Assembly (NCBI RefSeq): GCF_030123405.1
Contig: NZ_CP126110.1
Coordinates: 744,001 to 808,000, forward strand
Length of the DNA: 64,000 nucleotides
Direction: 5' to 3'
From: Neobacillus sp. WH10
GTDB lineage: Bacteria > Bacillota > Bacilli > Bacillales > Cytobacillaceae
Shown: positions 8,589 through 16,960 of the stretch, in pieces
Numbering within the stretch: the first letter of the stretch is position 1
Layout of the letters: every line of letters starts with the position of its first letter
Translations under genes and position numbers: made by a program
The notes under the pieces: generated by a model
Told to the model about the DNA's origin: nothing
The model's database searches: none
What the model saw: the letters and a program-made list of their open reading frames with translations, nothing else

Positions 8589-9650
8589 TTAAGCAATAAA
8601 AAATGTAACAACAGAAAGAACGACAGACGTAATCAACATCGCAATCAGCGGCCGGGCTGCTTTCGTACGGAGATCACGTAGGCTTACATTCAAACCGAGA
8701 CCAACCATTGCAGTTGTCAAAATAAAAGTGGTCGCAGTTGAAATCCCATCTAAAGCTGCTTTCGTAACTGGAATCGATTTGCCGAGTACATAACTTCCAA
8801 ACAAACTCATTAAAATAAACCCGATAAGAAACCATGGAAATTCAATTTTCGTATCTCCAGCACTCCCAGAACTTTTCCTTTTTACCCAATACATTAAAAT
8901 AAAGCATAAAGGTACAAGCAGAAGCACCCGGCCTAATTTTGCCAGTAAGGCAATTGCTAAACCATCCGGTCCCGCTGGGGCTCCTGCTAAGGCGACATGG
9001 GCAATCTCGTGGAGGCTGATCCCGCTCCAGATTCCATATTCAATCTCTGTTAGCGGAAGGAAAGGGCGCAGGATTGTATAGATAATCGAAAAAATTGTCC
9101 CTACCAGCGCAATAATTCCTACTCCAATAGCGGTATCTTCATCCTTTGCTTTAATGATCGGCGAGACGGCTGCAATTGCTGCTGCCCCGCAAACTCCTGT
9201 CCCAACTCCAAGGAGCAGGGTGAGGGTTGATTCTGCTTTCAGCAATTTTCCTAGCCATACGGTAAATAATATAGCAAAGGCAATGACACCTACATCACGT
9301 GCAAGCAGTCCCAGTCCTTGATGAAGCACAATATCAATATTAAGTTTTAAACCGTATAAAATAATCGCAAAACGTAATAAACGTTTCGAAGAAAATTGAA
9401 TCCCCGCGCGTAATTTTTCGGGATAACCGAAAAATTGCCGATAAATGACTGCAATCACAATGGCACAAGCAAGAGGTCCAACATGATCAAATCCAGGGAC
9501 TTTTGATAATACGTAACCGAATGCCGCTATGACAACGGTAAAAGCAATCCCTCCTAACCATAACCCTACGGAATGCTTTGGTTCAGGCTTTTTTTGCTGA
9601 TGTTCGGACTGCTCGTTCAAGGATAGAGTTTTAGCACTCTGACTCCCCAT
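8589..9650 (-). CDS. YeiH/UPF0324 family membrane transporter (putative sulfate exporter)
   Basis: A 353-residue protein with about ten membrane segments and the family's conserved blocks: RFAIILYGLKLNI, GVGTGVCGAAAIAAVSPII, SGISLHEIAHVALAG and AMVGLGLNVSLRDLR. The YeiH family is annotated as putative sulfate/sulfite exporters, but biochemical proof is thin. It starts behind a GAGG-type site. A LysR regulator is divergently transcribed 130 bases away, the usual arrangement for YeiH, which is often under a CysL/YeiE-type regulator. Confidence 0.9.
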   Translation of the reverse strand: MGSQSAKTLSLNEQSEHQQKKPEPKHSVGLWLGGIAFTVVIAAFGYVLSKVPGFDHVGPLACAIVIAVIYRQFFGYPEKLRAGIQFSSKRLLRFAIILYGLKLNIDIVLHQGLGLLARDVGVIAFAILFTVWLGKLLKAESTLTLLLGVGTGVCGAAAIAAVSPIIKAKDEDTAIGVGIIALVGTIFSIIYTILRPFLPLTEIEYGIWSGISLHEIAHVALAGAPAGPDGLAIALLAKLGRVLLLVPLCFILMYWVKRKSSGSAGDTKIEFPWFLIGFILMSLFGSYVLGKSIPVTKAALDGISTATTFILTTAMVGLGLNVSLRDLRTKAARPLIAMLITSVVLSVVTFFIA

Positions 9651-9782
9651 TTATATCACCTCAGTTTATTTTCTATCCTAAGAATACTCCTGATTCGTGC
9701 ATAAGAAAAATAAAGATATATAATAGGGATGATAAGTAAATTCATATAAATAAAACAGATTAATGAAATTAATGGGGGCAAA

Positions 9783-10691
9783 ATGATGGATCAACATTTA
9801 GAGGTGTTTGTAAAGGTCGTGGAAAAAGAGAATTTTTCTAAAGCGGCAGAGGAGCTGCACATGACACAGCCGGCTGTCAGTCAGTATATTAGAACCCTGG
9901 AAGAATCTATAGGTACGAGGCTGCTCGAGAGGAGCAATAAGTATGTGCGCCTCAATAAGGCCGGAGAGATTGTTTACCATCATGCAAAAGAAATTTTAGC
10001 ACTTTATACAAAAATGCAGTCATTAGTTGACGACCTGTCAAATAAGGCGAGCGGGCCGATTGCGATAGGCGCGAGCTACACATTTGGAGAATATATCCTG
10101 CCGCATATTATTGCCAGAATGCAGGTGCAATACCCTCTCATCAGTCCATCAATTAAGATCCAAAATACAAAGGAAATCATTGAGCTTGTAAAAATGCATC
10201 AGTTAGATATTGGCATCATTGAAGGATTTTTTAAAGAGAATACCTTAAATTCAGAGGTAGTGTCCGAAGACAAAATGGTTATCGTTGCTCCGCCCGGTCA
10301 TCATTTATTGACCGAGAAACGGGAAAAAAGTATTTCTGATTTAGCGGAAGAAACTTGGATCCTAAGGGAAGAAGGCTCCGGTACAAGGGAGGCAGCAGAA
10401 AATCTTTTTCGAATGTATGATTTTACCCCGAAAAAAATCATGGAATTTGGAAGCATCCAGCTGATTAAGGAATCTGTAGAAGCGGGTCTTGGGATAAGCC
10501 TATTATCCCACTGGGCGATAGAAAAGGAACTTGTCAATGGCTATATCAGAATGATTGATGTGAAGGGGCTGCCTTTTAAACGACATTTTTCAATATTAAC
10601 TCATACTTCGTATCAAACAAAAGCTTTGAAGACATTGATTGAAACATTAAAAGGGTACTTAGCAAGTGAAGTTATACAAACTATCAAATAA
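9783..10691 (+). CDS. LysR-family regulator, divergent from the YeiH exporter
   Basis: A 302-residue LysR-type regulator with a winged helix-turn-helix in the first 60 residues (FSKAAEELHMTQPAVSQYIRTLEES) and a two-lobed effector-binding domain (IAIGASYTFGEYILP; LREEGSGTREAAENLF). The sequence is closest in feel to the CysL/YeiE group, which senses sulfur status and activates an adjacent exporter or sulfite reductase. Two ATG codons (9783, 9786) follow a GGGGG site; either could start translation. It probably controls the divergent yeiH-like gene from the shared 130-base interval. Confidence 0.92.
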   Translation: MMDQHLEVFVKVVEKENFSKAAEELHMTQPAVSQYIRTLEESIGTRLLERSNKYVRLNKAGEIVYHHAKEILALYTKMQSLVDDLSNKASGPIAIGASYTFGEYILPHIIARMQVQYPLISPSIKIQNTKEIIELVKMHQLDIGIIEGFFKENTLNSEVVSEDKMVIVAPPGHHLLTEKREKSISDLAEETWILREEGSGTREAAENLFRMYDFTPKKIMEFGSIQLIKESVEAGLGISLLSHWAIEKELVNGYIRMIDVKGLPFKRHFSILTHTSYQTKALKTLIETLKGYLASEVIQTIK

Positions 10692-10740
10692 TTGGCCGGA
10701 AAGATTTTATGTTTTGTAATGACAGCAAGTGGATGTATTG

Positions 10741-10906
10741 TATAATTAAAATAACTGAATATTTTTTCAAATAAAACAATAAGATTATCATAGGAATGGG
10801 ACGGCTTACGTAATGAAAGACCGTTGCAGTTATAGTAATCTGAATTTCCGCTTTTCTGCTCCATGAGATTTATAACTCACATAAAAATGTTCTTAATCTC
10901 ATTTTT
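10741..10906 (+). promoter_or_regulatory. Promoter -10 (TATAAT) and structured 5' leader with terminator-like hairpin
   Basis: TATAAT at 10741-10746 would start RNA near 10751. The RNA would begin with ATAACTG (10751-10757), which pairs exactly with CAGTTAT (10827-10833). This closing stem encloses an ACGG/CCGT hairpin (10801-10824) and a GATTA segment (10783) able to pair with TAATC (10836). Further on, ATGAGATT (10863-10870) pairs perfectly with AATCTCAT (10895-10902) and is followed by a short T run just before the ribosome binding site. The layout is riboswitch-like, but it matches no class I recognise. Confidence 0.4.
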
Positions 10907-10924
10907 AAGAGGGAGTGTTTTATC

Positions 10925-12157
10925 ATGCAAAAACAAAAACTAATGATCAATGGGGAAAGATTAAAGCAGGAATTGGAACGATTTGCTGATTTTGGCCGGA
11001 CAGAAAACAATGGGGTCACACGCTTGTCCTTATCAGAGGAAGATATTCGCGTAAGGGATTACTTCCGTGCTTGCTGTGAAGAATTAGGCTTATTGGTTAA
11101 GGTGGATGATATAGGCTGTATGTACGCCACACTAGAAGGCACCGAGAATAAACCACCTATTTTAATCGGATCTCATTTGGATTCGGTAAAAAAGGGCGGC
11201 CGATTTGATGGAGTTTTAGGGGTCGTAACCGGGTTAGAAGTAGTCAGAACAATAATAGAAAATAACATCAAGCCGCGAATTCCTATTACGATTGTGAATT
11301 TTACTAATGAAGAAGGTGCTAGATTCGAGCCTTCAATGATGGCATCAGGAGTTCTTTCCGGTAAATTTGATAAATCTGTCATGCTAAAAAAGATAGATTC
11401 AGAGGGAGTGACTTTTGAGGAGGCACTAATAGCCAGTGGGTACAAAGGGGAAGTTGAGAATCGGTTAAAAGAGGCGGCCGCCTTTTTAGAAATGCATATT
11501 GAACAAGGGCCAATTTTAGAAAAGGAGGCGTTTTCAATCGGTGTTGTTGAATGTGTGGTAGGAATGGCCTGCTATGAAATTGAAGTAACGGGGGAATCGG
11601 ATCACGCCGGTACCACACCGATGAATATGAGAAAAGACGCCTTGTTTGCGGCCAATAACTTAATCAACGAAATTCGCAGCCACTTAGGCACATTGGATAA
11701 TGAGTTGGTCTTCACCATTGGAAGAGTGAACGTGTATCCGAGCATCCATACAGTTATTCCAAATAAGGTTGTGTTTACACTTGAAGCACGACACAAGGAC
11801 ATGGAAATTGTTAACGCCGTTAAAGATTTTATTCATAGCCTTCCTCATTTAGGAGTCAACGAGGGCTGCGAGGTCAAAACGACAAAATTATGGGAACGGG
11901 ACACAGTATGGTTTGAACCGGAAATCTGTAAGCTATTGGAACAATCTGCTGAATCGCTGGGGTATTCTAATAAAAGAATGGTCAGCGGTGCTGGTCATGA
12001 CGCGCAATTTATTGCCAGCTATGTTCCGACTGCGATGCTTTTTGTCCCTAGTATTAACGGGAAAAGCCATTGCGAAGAAGAACTTACGACCTGGGAAGAT
12101 TGTGAAAAAGGGGTAAATGTTATTTTAGATACTGTTCTTACTTTGCTATCAAAATAA
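10925..12157 (+). CDS. M20-family N-carbamoyl-L-amino acid hydrolase / allantoate amidohydrolase
   Basis: A 410-residue di-metal amidohydrolase of the hydantoinase/carbamoylase (AllC/HyuC) branch of peptidase family M20. The metal ligands are in place: His in GSHLDSV, Asp in RFDGVLG, the Glu pair in FTNEEGARF, His in EMHIEQGPILE, and the C-terminal His in SGAGHDAQ. The dimerisation domain (ESDHAGTTPMNMRKDAL) is intact. It would release ammonia and CO2 from a carbamoylated amino acid, or from allantoate or ureidoglycolate; the sequence does not decide between them. No other purine-catabolism gene is adjacent. It stands alone behind the structured leader and before a terminator. Confidence 0.88.
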   Translation: MQKQKLMINGERLKQELERFADFGRTENNGVTRLSLSEEDIRVRDYFRACCEELGLLVKVDDIGCMYATLEGTENKPPILIGSHLDSVKKGGRFDGVLGVVTGLEVVRTIIENNIKPRIPITIVNFTNEEGARFEPSMMASGVLSGKFDKSVMLKKIDSEGVTFEEALIASGYKGEVENRLKEAAAFLEMHIEQGPILEKEAFSIGVVECVVGMACYEIEVTGESDHAGTTPMNMRKDALFAANNLINEIRSHLGTLDNELVFTIGRVNVYPSIHTVIPNKVVFTLEARHKDMEIVNAVKDFIHSLPHLGVNEGCEVKTTKLWERDTVWFEPEICKLLEQSAESLGYSNKRMVSGAGHDAQFIASYVPTAMLFVPSINGKSHCEEELTTWEDCEKGVNVILDTVLTLLSK

Positions 12158-12189
12158 AATAACGTTCGAAAATGGGTCAATATATTAAA

Positions 12190-12240
12190 ACGAACCAGCG
12201 AGGAGTACGTCCATGTGCTCCTCGCTGGTTTATTTTTATT
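12190..12240 (+). terminator. Strong intrinsic terminator
   Basis: AACCAGCGAGGAG and CTCCTCGCTGGTT form a long GC-rich stem, followed by TTATTTTTATTTTTT. It closes the amidohydrolase gene. The next 160 bases up to the sigma-54 promoter hold no gene. Confidence 0.92.
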
Positions 12241-12407
12241 TTTTACAATATATACTTCTTCAAGAATTTCTTCGAGATCATAATCATTGGGTGAAAGTCC
12301 TTCTAGGATAAATAAACCCTAACAACCTCCCTTATACATTTAGGTAAAAAATATTTAATTATAAAAATAATAATCTATTTTCAAGTGGGCTATACATATT
12401 TTTTTGT

Positions 12408-12423
12408 TGGCACAAATCTTGCA
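12408..12423 (+). promoter_or_regulatory. Sigma-54 (-24/-12) promoter of the CoA-transferase operon
   Basis: TGGCAC, five bases, TTGCA: an excellent match to the sigma-54 consensus with the correct GG-to-GC spacing. It lies about 55 bases before the first gene. The sigma-54 activator encoded at 17878 is its likely partner. I found no clear dyad operator upstream of this promoter. Confidence 0.85.
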
Positions 12424-12478
12424 TAAAATTAAGTGTGAGGAAAATGAGCTTCACTAATTTTTCAGGAGGTGCTTTTAA

Positions 12479-13138
12479 GTGAATAAGATAATTTCAATGA
12501 AGGAAGTCTCATCGATATTTTCAGATGGGATGACCATTATGGCAGGAGGATTTATGGGGGTAGGTACACCACAAGCTCTTGTCAATGCCATGCTTGAAGC
12601 AGACGTAAAGGATATTACTCTGATTGCGAATGACACCGCTTTCACAGAGACCGGCGTTGGGCCGCTGATTGTAAATAAACGGGTGAAGAAAGTAATTGCT
12701 TCCCATATCGGGACAAACCCAGAAACAGGCAGGCAAATGATAGCTGGTGAAATGGAAGTGGAGCTTGTTCCCCAAGGAACACTTGCGGAACGTGTGCGCG
12801 CTGGAGGTGCGGGTCTTGGCGGGGTACTGACCCCAACAGGAGTTGGAACCGTGGTTGAAGAAGGCAAAGAAAAGATTACAGTCGAAGGACGGGAATATCT
12901 GCTCGAAAAACCGCTTCGTGCAGAAGTTGCCCTTCTTAAGGCATATAAAGCAGATAAAGCCGGGAATTTGATTTATCATCGTTCCGCTCGGAACTTTAAC
13001 CCATTGATGGCTTTGGCTGCTGACACTGTTATTGTTCAAGTAGAGAAAATTGTGGAAATCGGTGAGATTGATCCAGATGAAGTCATGACTCCAGGAATCC
13101 TGGTTGATAAAATTTTTGTTCAGGGAGGTTGTCAATAA
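12479..13138 (+). CDS. scoA: 3-oxoacid (acetoacetate) CoA-transferase subunit A
   Basis: A 219-residue alpha subunit of a class I CoA-transferase, AtoD/ScoA/CtfA-like. Family blocks include DGMTIMAGGFMGVGTPQALV, PQGTLAERVRAGGAGLGG and the VGTVVEEGKE segment. With subunit B it moves CoA from succinyl-CoA or acetyl-CoA to acetoacetate, feeding the thiolase encoded downstream. The start is GTG 12479 with AGGAGGT at 12464-12470. Its stop overlaps the subunit B start (TAATG), so the two are made in equal amounts. It is driven by a sigma-54 promoter. Confidence 0.92.
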   Translation: MNKIISMKEVSSIFSDGMTIMAGGFMGVGTPQALVNAMLEADVKDITLIANDTAFTETGVGPLIVNKRVKKVIASHIGTNPETGRQMIAGEMEVELVPQGTLAERVRAGGAGLGGVLTPTGVGTVVEEGKEKITVEGREYLLEKPLRAEVALLKAYKADKAGNLIYHRSARNFNPLMALAADTVIVQVEKIVEIGEIDPDEVMTPGILVDKIFVQGGCQ

Positions 13139-13794
13139 TGATCAGTACACTAGTTAATCCGAAGCAATTAATCGCTGCACGTGTTGCAAAGGAATTGAAA
13201 GACGGGGATGTGGTGAACCTGGGAATCGGTCTTCCAACGATGGTGCCGAACTTTCTGCCTGAGGACGTCAACGTCATCCTTCAATCGGAAAACGGCTACA
13301 TCGGTCTTGGACCTTTGGAAGGGGAGATTGATCCTGATTTGGTCAATGCTGGTGGTCAGCCTTCAAGTATTCTCCCGGGCGGTGCCTTTTTTGACAGTCT
13401 CTTCTCATTCGAATTAATCCGTGGGGGGCATGTGGACGTAACCGTTCTTGGCGGATTAGAAGTAGATGCGAAAGGCAATCTTGCAAACTGGATGGTCCCT
13501 GGAAAAATGGTTCCAGGCATGGGCGGGGCAATGGACTTGGTAACAGGTGCCAAAAAGGTTATTGTTGCGATGGAGCATACGGCGAAAAATGGATCGTCAA
13601 AAGTCCTTGAACAATGCAGGTTGCCACTTACTGGAAAGGGTGTTGTAGATTTGATTGTAACGGAATTAGCTGTTTTTCGAGTAACTGAAGAAGGATTGGT
13701 TCTGGAAGAACTTCAAGAGGGTGCCAACCTAGAGACGGTGAAGGAAAGAACGGATGCACCATTCACCGTTAATCCAGCATTGACATTACGATAA
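13138..13794 (+). CDS. scoB: 3-oxoacid (acetoacetate) CoA-transferase subunit B
   Basis: A 218-residue beta subunit, carrying the catalytic Glu in the family motif SENGYIGLGP, which forms the glutamyl-CoA thioester intermediate. GGHVDVTVLGGLEVD and NWMVPGKMVPGMGGAMDLV are further family signatures. I start it at ATG 13138, which overlaps the subunit A stop by one base and follows GGGAGG; an in-frame TTG at 13129 is poorly placed. Together with the thiolase, permease and dehydrogenase it makes up a ketone-body utilisation route. Confidence 0.92.
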   Translation: MISTLVNPKQLIAARVAKELKDGDVVNLGIGLPTMVPNFLPEDVNVILQSENGYIGLGPLEGEIDPDLVNAGGQPSSILPGGAFFDSLFSFELIRGGHVDVTVLGGLEVDAKGNLANWMVPGKMVPGMGGAMDLVTGAKKVIVAMEHTAKNGSSKVLEQCRLPLTGKGVVDLIVTELAVFRVTEEGLVLEELQEGANLETVKERTDAPFTVNPALTLR

Positions 13795-13821
13795 ACAGGC
13801 AAGTTTCTGAGTAAGAATTTT

Positions 13822-13933
13822 GTTGATAAACAATAATAATTCTCTGATAACAGTGAGAAATCCGCTGATAAATGTTCAAACTTCTCAAATTAAGGGGATT
13901 TTTTAAGATAAAAGTACCATTTTCATAGATAAA
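13822..13933. repeat. Short phased TGATAA-type direct repeats between scoB and the thiolase gene
   Basis: GTTGATAAA, CTCTGATAA and CGCTGATAA occur at 13822, 13842 and 13863, about 20-21 bases apart. Weaker AGATAA copies lie near 13916 and 13927, and TTCTC/GAGAA flank the middle copy. Two-turn spacing would put them on one face of the DNA. They may be a protein-binding array or an intergenic repeat; no terminator is visible in the gap. Confidence 0.35.
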
Positions 13934-13965
13934 GCTAATATTAAATGCACAGGAGGACTAATTTC

Positions 13966-15150
13966 ATGCGTGATGTTGTTATTGTAAGTGCTGTTCGTAC
14001 AGCAATCGGTAGTTTCATGGGAACCTTAAGTAATATCCCTGCCCCAGAGTTAGGTGCGCTTGTAATCAAGGAAGCTTTAAACCGTGCGGGAGTAAAGGGA
14101 GAACAAGTTGATGAAGTGATTATGGGGAACGTTCTTCAAGCCGGCATTGGACAGGGCCCTGCCCGCCAAGCTGCAATTAAAGCAGGCTTGCCCATTGAGG
14201 TTTCTTCCATGGCAATCAATAAACTTTGCGGCTCCGGACTAAAGGCCGTACATCTTGCGACTCAGGCCATCCAAACTGGGGAAGCTGAAATTATTGTAGC
14301 CGGCGGAATGGAAAATATGAGTTTAGCACCTTACCTCTTGACGAATGGTCGGACAGGGTACCGTATGGGGGATGGTAAAATCATCGACAGTATGATTCAT
14401 GATGGTTTGCAATGTGCCTTGAATTCTTATCATATGGGTGTTACAGCGGAAAACCTTGCGTCTCAATATGACTTAAGCCGAGAAGAACAAGACGAATTTT
14501 CTGCCTGGAGCCAGCAAAAGGCTGAAGTCGCAATCAGAGAAGGGAAATTCAAGGATGAGATCGTTCCTGTGATAATTCCACAGCGCAAGGTTGGGCCGAT
14601 TCGCTTTGATACGGATGAATTTCCACGTTCCGGGGTAACCGCGGAAAAGCTTGCAAAACTAAAGCCCGCTTTTATAAAAGAAGGGACCGTTACCGCAGGA
14701 AATGCTTCTGGTATTAATGATGGAGCGGCCGCACTAGTCCTAATGAGCAGGGAAAAAGCAGTCGAACTTGCCATCAAACCAATGGCTGTTATCCGTGGTA
14801 ATGGTACCGCTGGAGTTGACCCACAAATAATGGGCATTGGTCCTGTGCCTGCAACTAAAAAGGCACTAGAAAAAGCAGGACTTTCAATGGAAGAGATGGA
14901 CTTAGTTGAGGCAAACGAAGCATTTGCTGCACAGTCGTTGGCAGTTGGACGTGAACTGCAGATTCCATATGAAAAGCTTAATGTAAATGGCGGTGCAATT
15001 GCATTAGGCCACCCGATAGGTGCCAGCGGGGCGCGCGTGCTTGTAACCTTGCTGCATGAAATGAATCGCAGGGATTCCCGTTATGGCCTGGCTGCCCTAT
15101 GTATTGGGGGCGGTCAAGGGATTGCGACAATTGTGGAAATGGAAAAATAG
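13966..15150 (+). CDS. Acetyl-CoA C-acetyltransferase (acetoacetyl-CoA thiolase)
   Basis: A 394-residue type II thiolase. The nucleophilic Cys is in NKLCGSGLKAV, the His in GGAIALGHPIGASGAR, and the second catalytic Cys in LCIGGGQG. It cleaves acetoacetyl-CoA, the product of the CoA-transferase, into two acetyl-CoA. The start is ATG 13966 behind AGGAGG; the frame is open 21 bases further upstream, through the ribosome binding site. It follows scoAB after 170 bases without a visible promoter, so it is likely in the same transcript. Confidence 0.94.
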   Translation: MRDVVIVSAVRTAIGSFMGTLSNIPAPELGALVIKEALNRAGVKGEQVDEVIMGNVLQAGIGQGPARQAAIKAGLPIEVSSMAINKLCGSGLKAVHLATQAIQTGEAEIIVAGGMENMSLAPYLLTNGRTGYRMGDGKIIDSMIHDGLQCALNSYHMGVTAENLASQYDLSREEQDEFSAWSQQKAEVAIREGKFKDEIVPVIIPQRKVGPIRFDTDEFPRSGVTAEKLAKLKPAFIKEGTVTAGNASGINDGAAALVLMSREKAVELAIKPMAVIRGNGTAGVDPQIMGIGPVPATKKALEKAGLSMEEMDLVEANEAFAAQSLAVGRELQIPYEKLNVNGGAIALGHPIGASGARVLVTLLHEMNRRDSRYGLAALCIGGGQGIATIVEMEK

Positions 15151-15196
15151 ATGGGATTCCTTCACGGGTGATAGGATAATTTGTATATTAAGTCAA

Positions 15197-15263
15197 TTCC
15201 GCGAAAACGGAAAATTCCTTTATCGCGGAATTAATCTACCAAGTATTTTCCGGAAAATCGGAA
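15197..15263 (+). promoter_or_regulatory. Paired dyads TTCCG-N6-CGGAA, likely activator sites (UAS)
   Basis: Two inverted repeats of identical design, TTCCG-N6-CGGAA, lie at 15197-15212 and 15248-15263. Their starts are 51 bases apart, close to five helical turns, and they lie about 120-185 bases upstream of the sigma-54 promoter. This is the position and geometry expected for enhancer sites of a sigma-54 activator, most likely the one encoded at 17878. Confidence 0.55.
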
Positions 15264-15380
15264 AAGCAATTTCAAAATAAAGTGCTAGTTTTTAATTTAT
15301 AAATAGTAATAAACTTAGAAATAAGTATTTTTCTTGTAGAATAGAAGAAATATTTATACTTTTTGAAAAAATAATAGTTT

Positions 15381-15396
15381 TGGCATAAAACTTGCA
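15381..15396 (+). promoter_or_regulatory. Sigma-54 (-24/-12) promoter of the permease-dehydrogenase operon
   Basis: TGGCAT, five bases, TTGCA, with GG and GC 12 bases apart, fits the sigma-54 consensus with one weak position. Transcription would begin near 15408. Confidence 0.82.
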
Positions 15397-15423
15397 TTTA
15401 AATTTATAAAGTAAGCTCCTTGT

Positions 15424-15437
15424 TGAAAACGCTTACC
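15424..15437 (+). promoter_or_regulatory. cre site (CcpA) downstream of the sigma-54 start
   Basis: TGAAAACGCTTACC matches the cre consensus at all but the last base. It lies just after the expected start of transcription, where bound CcpA would block elongation. Confidence 0.6.
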
Positions 15438-15479
15438 TTTATTCAAGACACTTACAAAAAATGAAAAAGGGGGATTTAA

Positions 15480-16919
15480 ATGCAATTACTTATTATTCTT
15501 TTATCGCTTGGGCTGTTAATGTTTGTCGCCTATCGAGGTTTTTCTGTTATCTTGTTTGCTCCGATCTGTGCACTTTTAGCTGTTTTACTTATTGACCCAA
15601 GCCATGTTTTACCGTTCTTCTCAGGTGTATTCATGGAAAAAATGGTTGGGTTTATTAAATCCTATTTCCCAGTCTTCTTATTAGGAGCCATTTTTGGGAA
15701 GGTAGTTGAAATGTCAGGGATTGCCGAATCAATTGCCAAAACCATAGTTCGTTTGCTCGGTGCGAAACGAGCCATGTTGACCATTGTATTATTGGGTGCC
15801 ATTTTAACATATAGCGGTGTAAGTTTATTCGTTGCAGTTTTTGCTATTTATCCATTTGCGGCTCAAATGTTTAGGGAAGCAAATATCCCGAAACGCCTTA
15901 TTCCAGGTACCATCGCACTTGGTGCCTTCACATTCACGATGGATGCTTTGCCGGGAACGCCGCAAATTCAAAACGTTATTCCCATCGCATTCTTTAAAAC
16001 TGATATTTATGCGGCTCCAACACTAGGAATTATCGGCGCAATTTTTGTCTTAGCCCTTGGGCTTCTATACCTAGAGACGAGAAGGAAAAAGGCAGCAAAA
16101 GCAGGGGAAGGCTACTATGGATTCGGTACAGAAACCGCGGCTGCTTTGAATTTGGCCACTACTGAAGAAAAAGAAGCACCTGCTCCTGATTTAACCTCAA
16201 GTCAATCTGTTTTAAAGCAAATTATGGCGTTTGTCCCGCTGGTACTTGTCGGGGTTACAAATAAACTATTCATTACCTACATACCAAAATGGTATCCGAA
16301 TGGCTTTGATTTTTCTGCTATTGGTTTGAAAGCGTATACAGTAGATGTACCCGCGGTTGCAGCCATCTGGGCCATTGAGATGGCGTTAGTTGTCGGAATT
16401 ATCTCGGCACTTGCCTTTGATTGGAAACGTGTAACCGTGAATTTTAAAGAAGGACTGAACCTAAGTATTTCCGGAGCACTGCTCGCCACCATGAATACAG
16501 GGGCTGAATACGGTTTTGGCGGCATTATTTCCTCGCTACCGGGATTTGCGAAAATCAGCGACGGCATCTCTAGCACCTTTACGAATCCGCTAGTCAATGG
16601 TGCCGTTACCACTAGTTCACTTGCGGGTATTACGGGGTCGGCATCTGGAGGAATGGGGATTGCGTTAGGTGCGATGGCTGATAAGTACAACCAGGCGATT
16701 GCAGCGGCTAATATTGAGCCAGAGGTAATGCACCGCGTGGTTGCCATGGCATCAGGCGGAATGGATACTCTTCCGCATAACGGAGCCGTTATTACTTTGC
16801 TTGCTGTTACTGGATTAACACACAAACAATCGTACCGCGATATTTTCGCTATTACGGTCATTAAAACTGTAGCAGTTTTCTTCATCATTGCTCTCTACTC
16901 TGTCTTTGGAATAATTTAA
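15480..16919 (+). CDS. GntP-family permease, probable 3-hydroxybutyrate/short-chain acid importer
   Basis: A 479-residue membrane protein with twelve or more hydrophobic segments, of the GntP/citrate-type transporter group. It resembles YxjC, which in Bacillus subtilis lies with scoAB and yxjF. Family marks include SGVSLFVAVFAIYPFA, GTPQIQNVIP and the C-terminal SGGMDTLPHNGAVITLL. It should import 3-hydroxybutyrate or acetoacetate for the linked enzymes. It starts behind AAAGGGGG and is the first gene after a sigma-54 promoter, paired dyads and a cre site. The substrate is inferred from neighbours. Confidence 0.9.
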   Translation: MQLLIILLSLGLLMFVAYRGFSVILFAPICALLAVLLIDPSHVLPFFSGVFMEKMVGFIKSYFPVFLLGAIFGKVVEMSGIAESIAKTIVRLLGAKRAMLTIVLLGAILTYSGVSLFVAVFAIYPFAAQMFREANIPKRLIPGTIALGAFTFTMDALPGTPQIQNVIPIAFFKTDIYAAPTLGIIGAIFVLALGLLYLETRRKKAAKAGEGYYGFGTETAAALNLATTEEKEAPAPDLTSSQSVLKQIMAFVPLVLVGVTNKLFITYIPKWYPNGFDFSAIGLKAYTVDVPAVAAIWAIEMALVVGIISALAFDWKRVTVNFKEGLNLSISGALLATMNTGAEYGFGGIISSLPGFAKISDGISSTFTNPLVNGAVTTSSLAGITGSASGGMGIALGAMADKYNQAIAAANIEPEVMHRVVAMASGGMDTLPHNGAVITLLAVTGLTHKQSYRDIFAITVIKTVAVFFIIALYSVFGII

Positions 16920-16960
16920 TGCAGCAAAATTAATCGTTAGTCATTTAAGGAGGATCTCGT

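Noticed and set aside
12521..13135. 204-codon antisense frame over the CoA-transferase A gene
   Set aside because: The plus-strand gene is a clear family member with a promoter; the antisense translation resembles nothing and has no start signals.
16277..16888. 203-codon antisense frame within the GntP permease gene
   Set aside because: Shadow of a well-supported membrane protein; no ribosome site.
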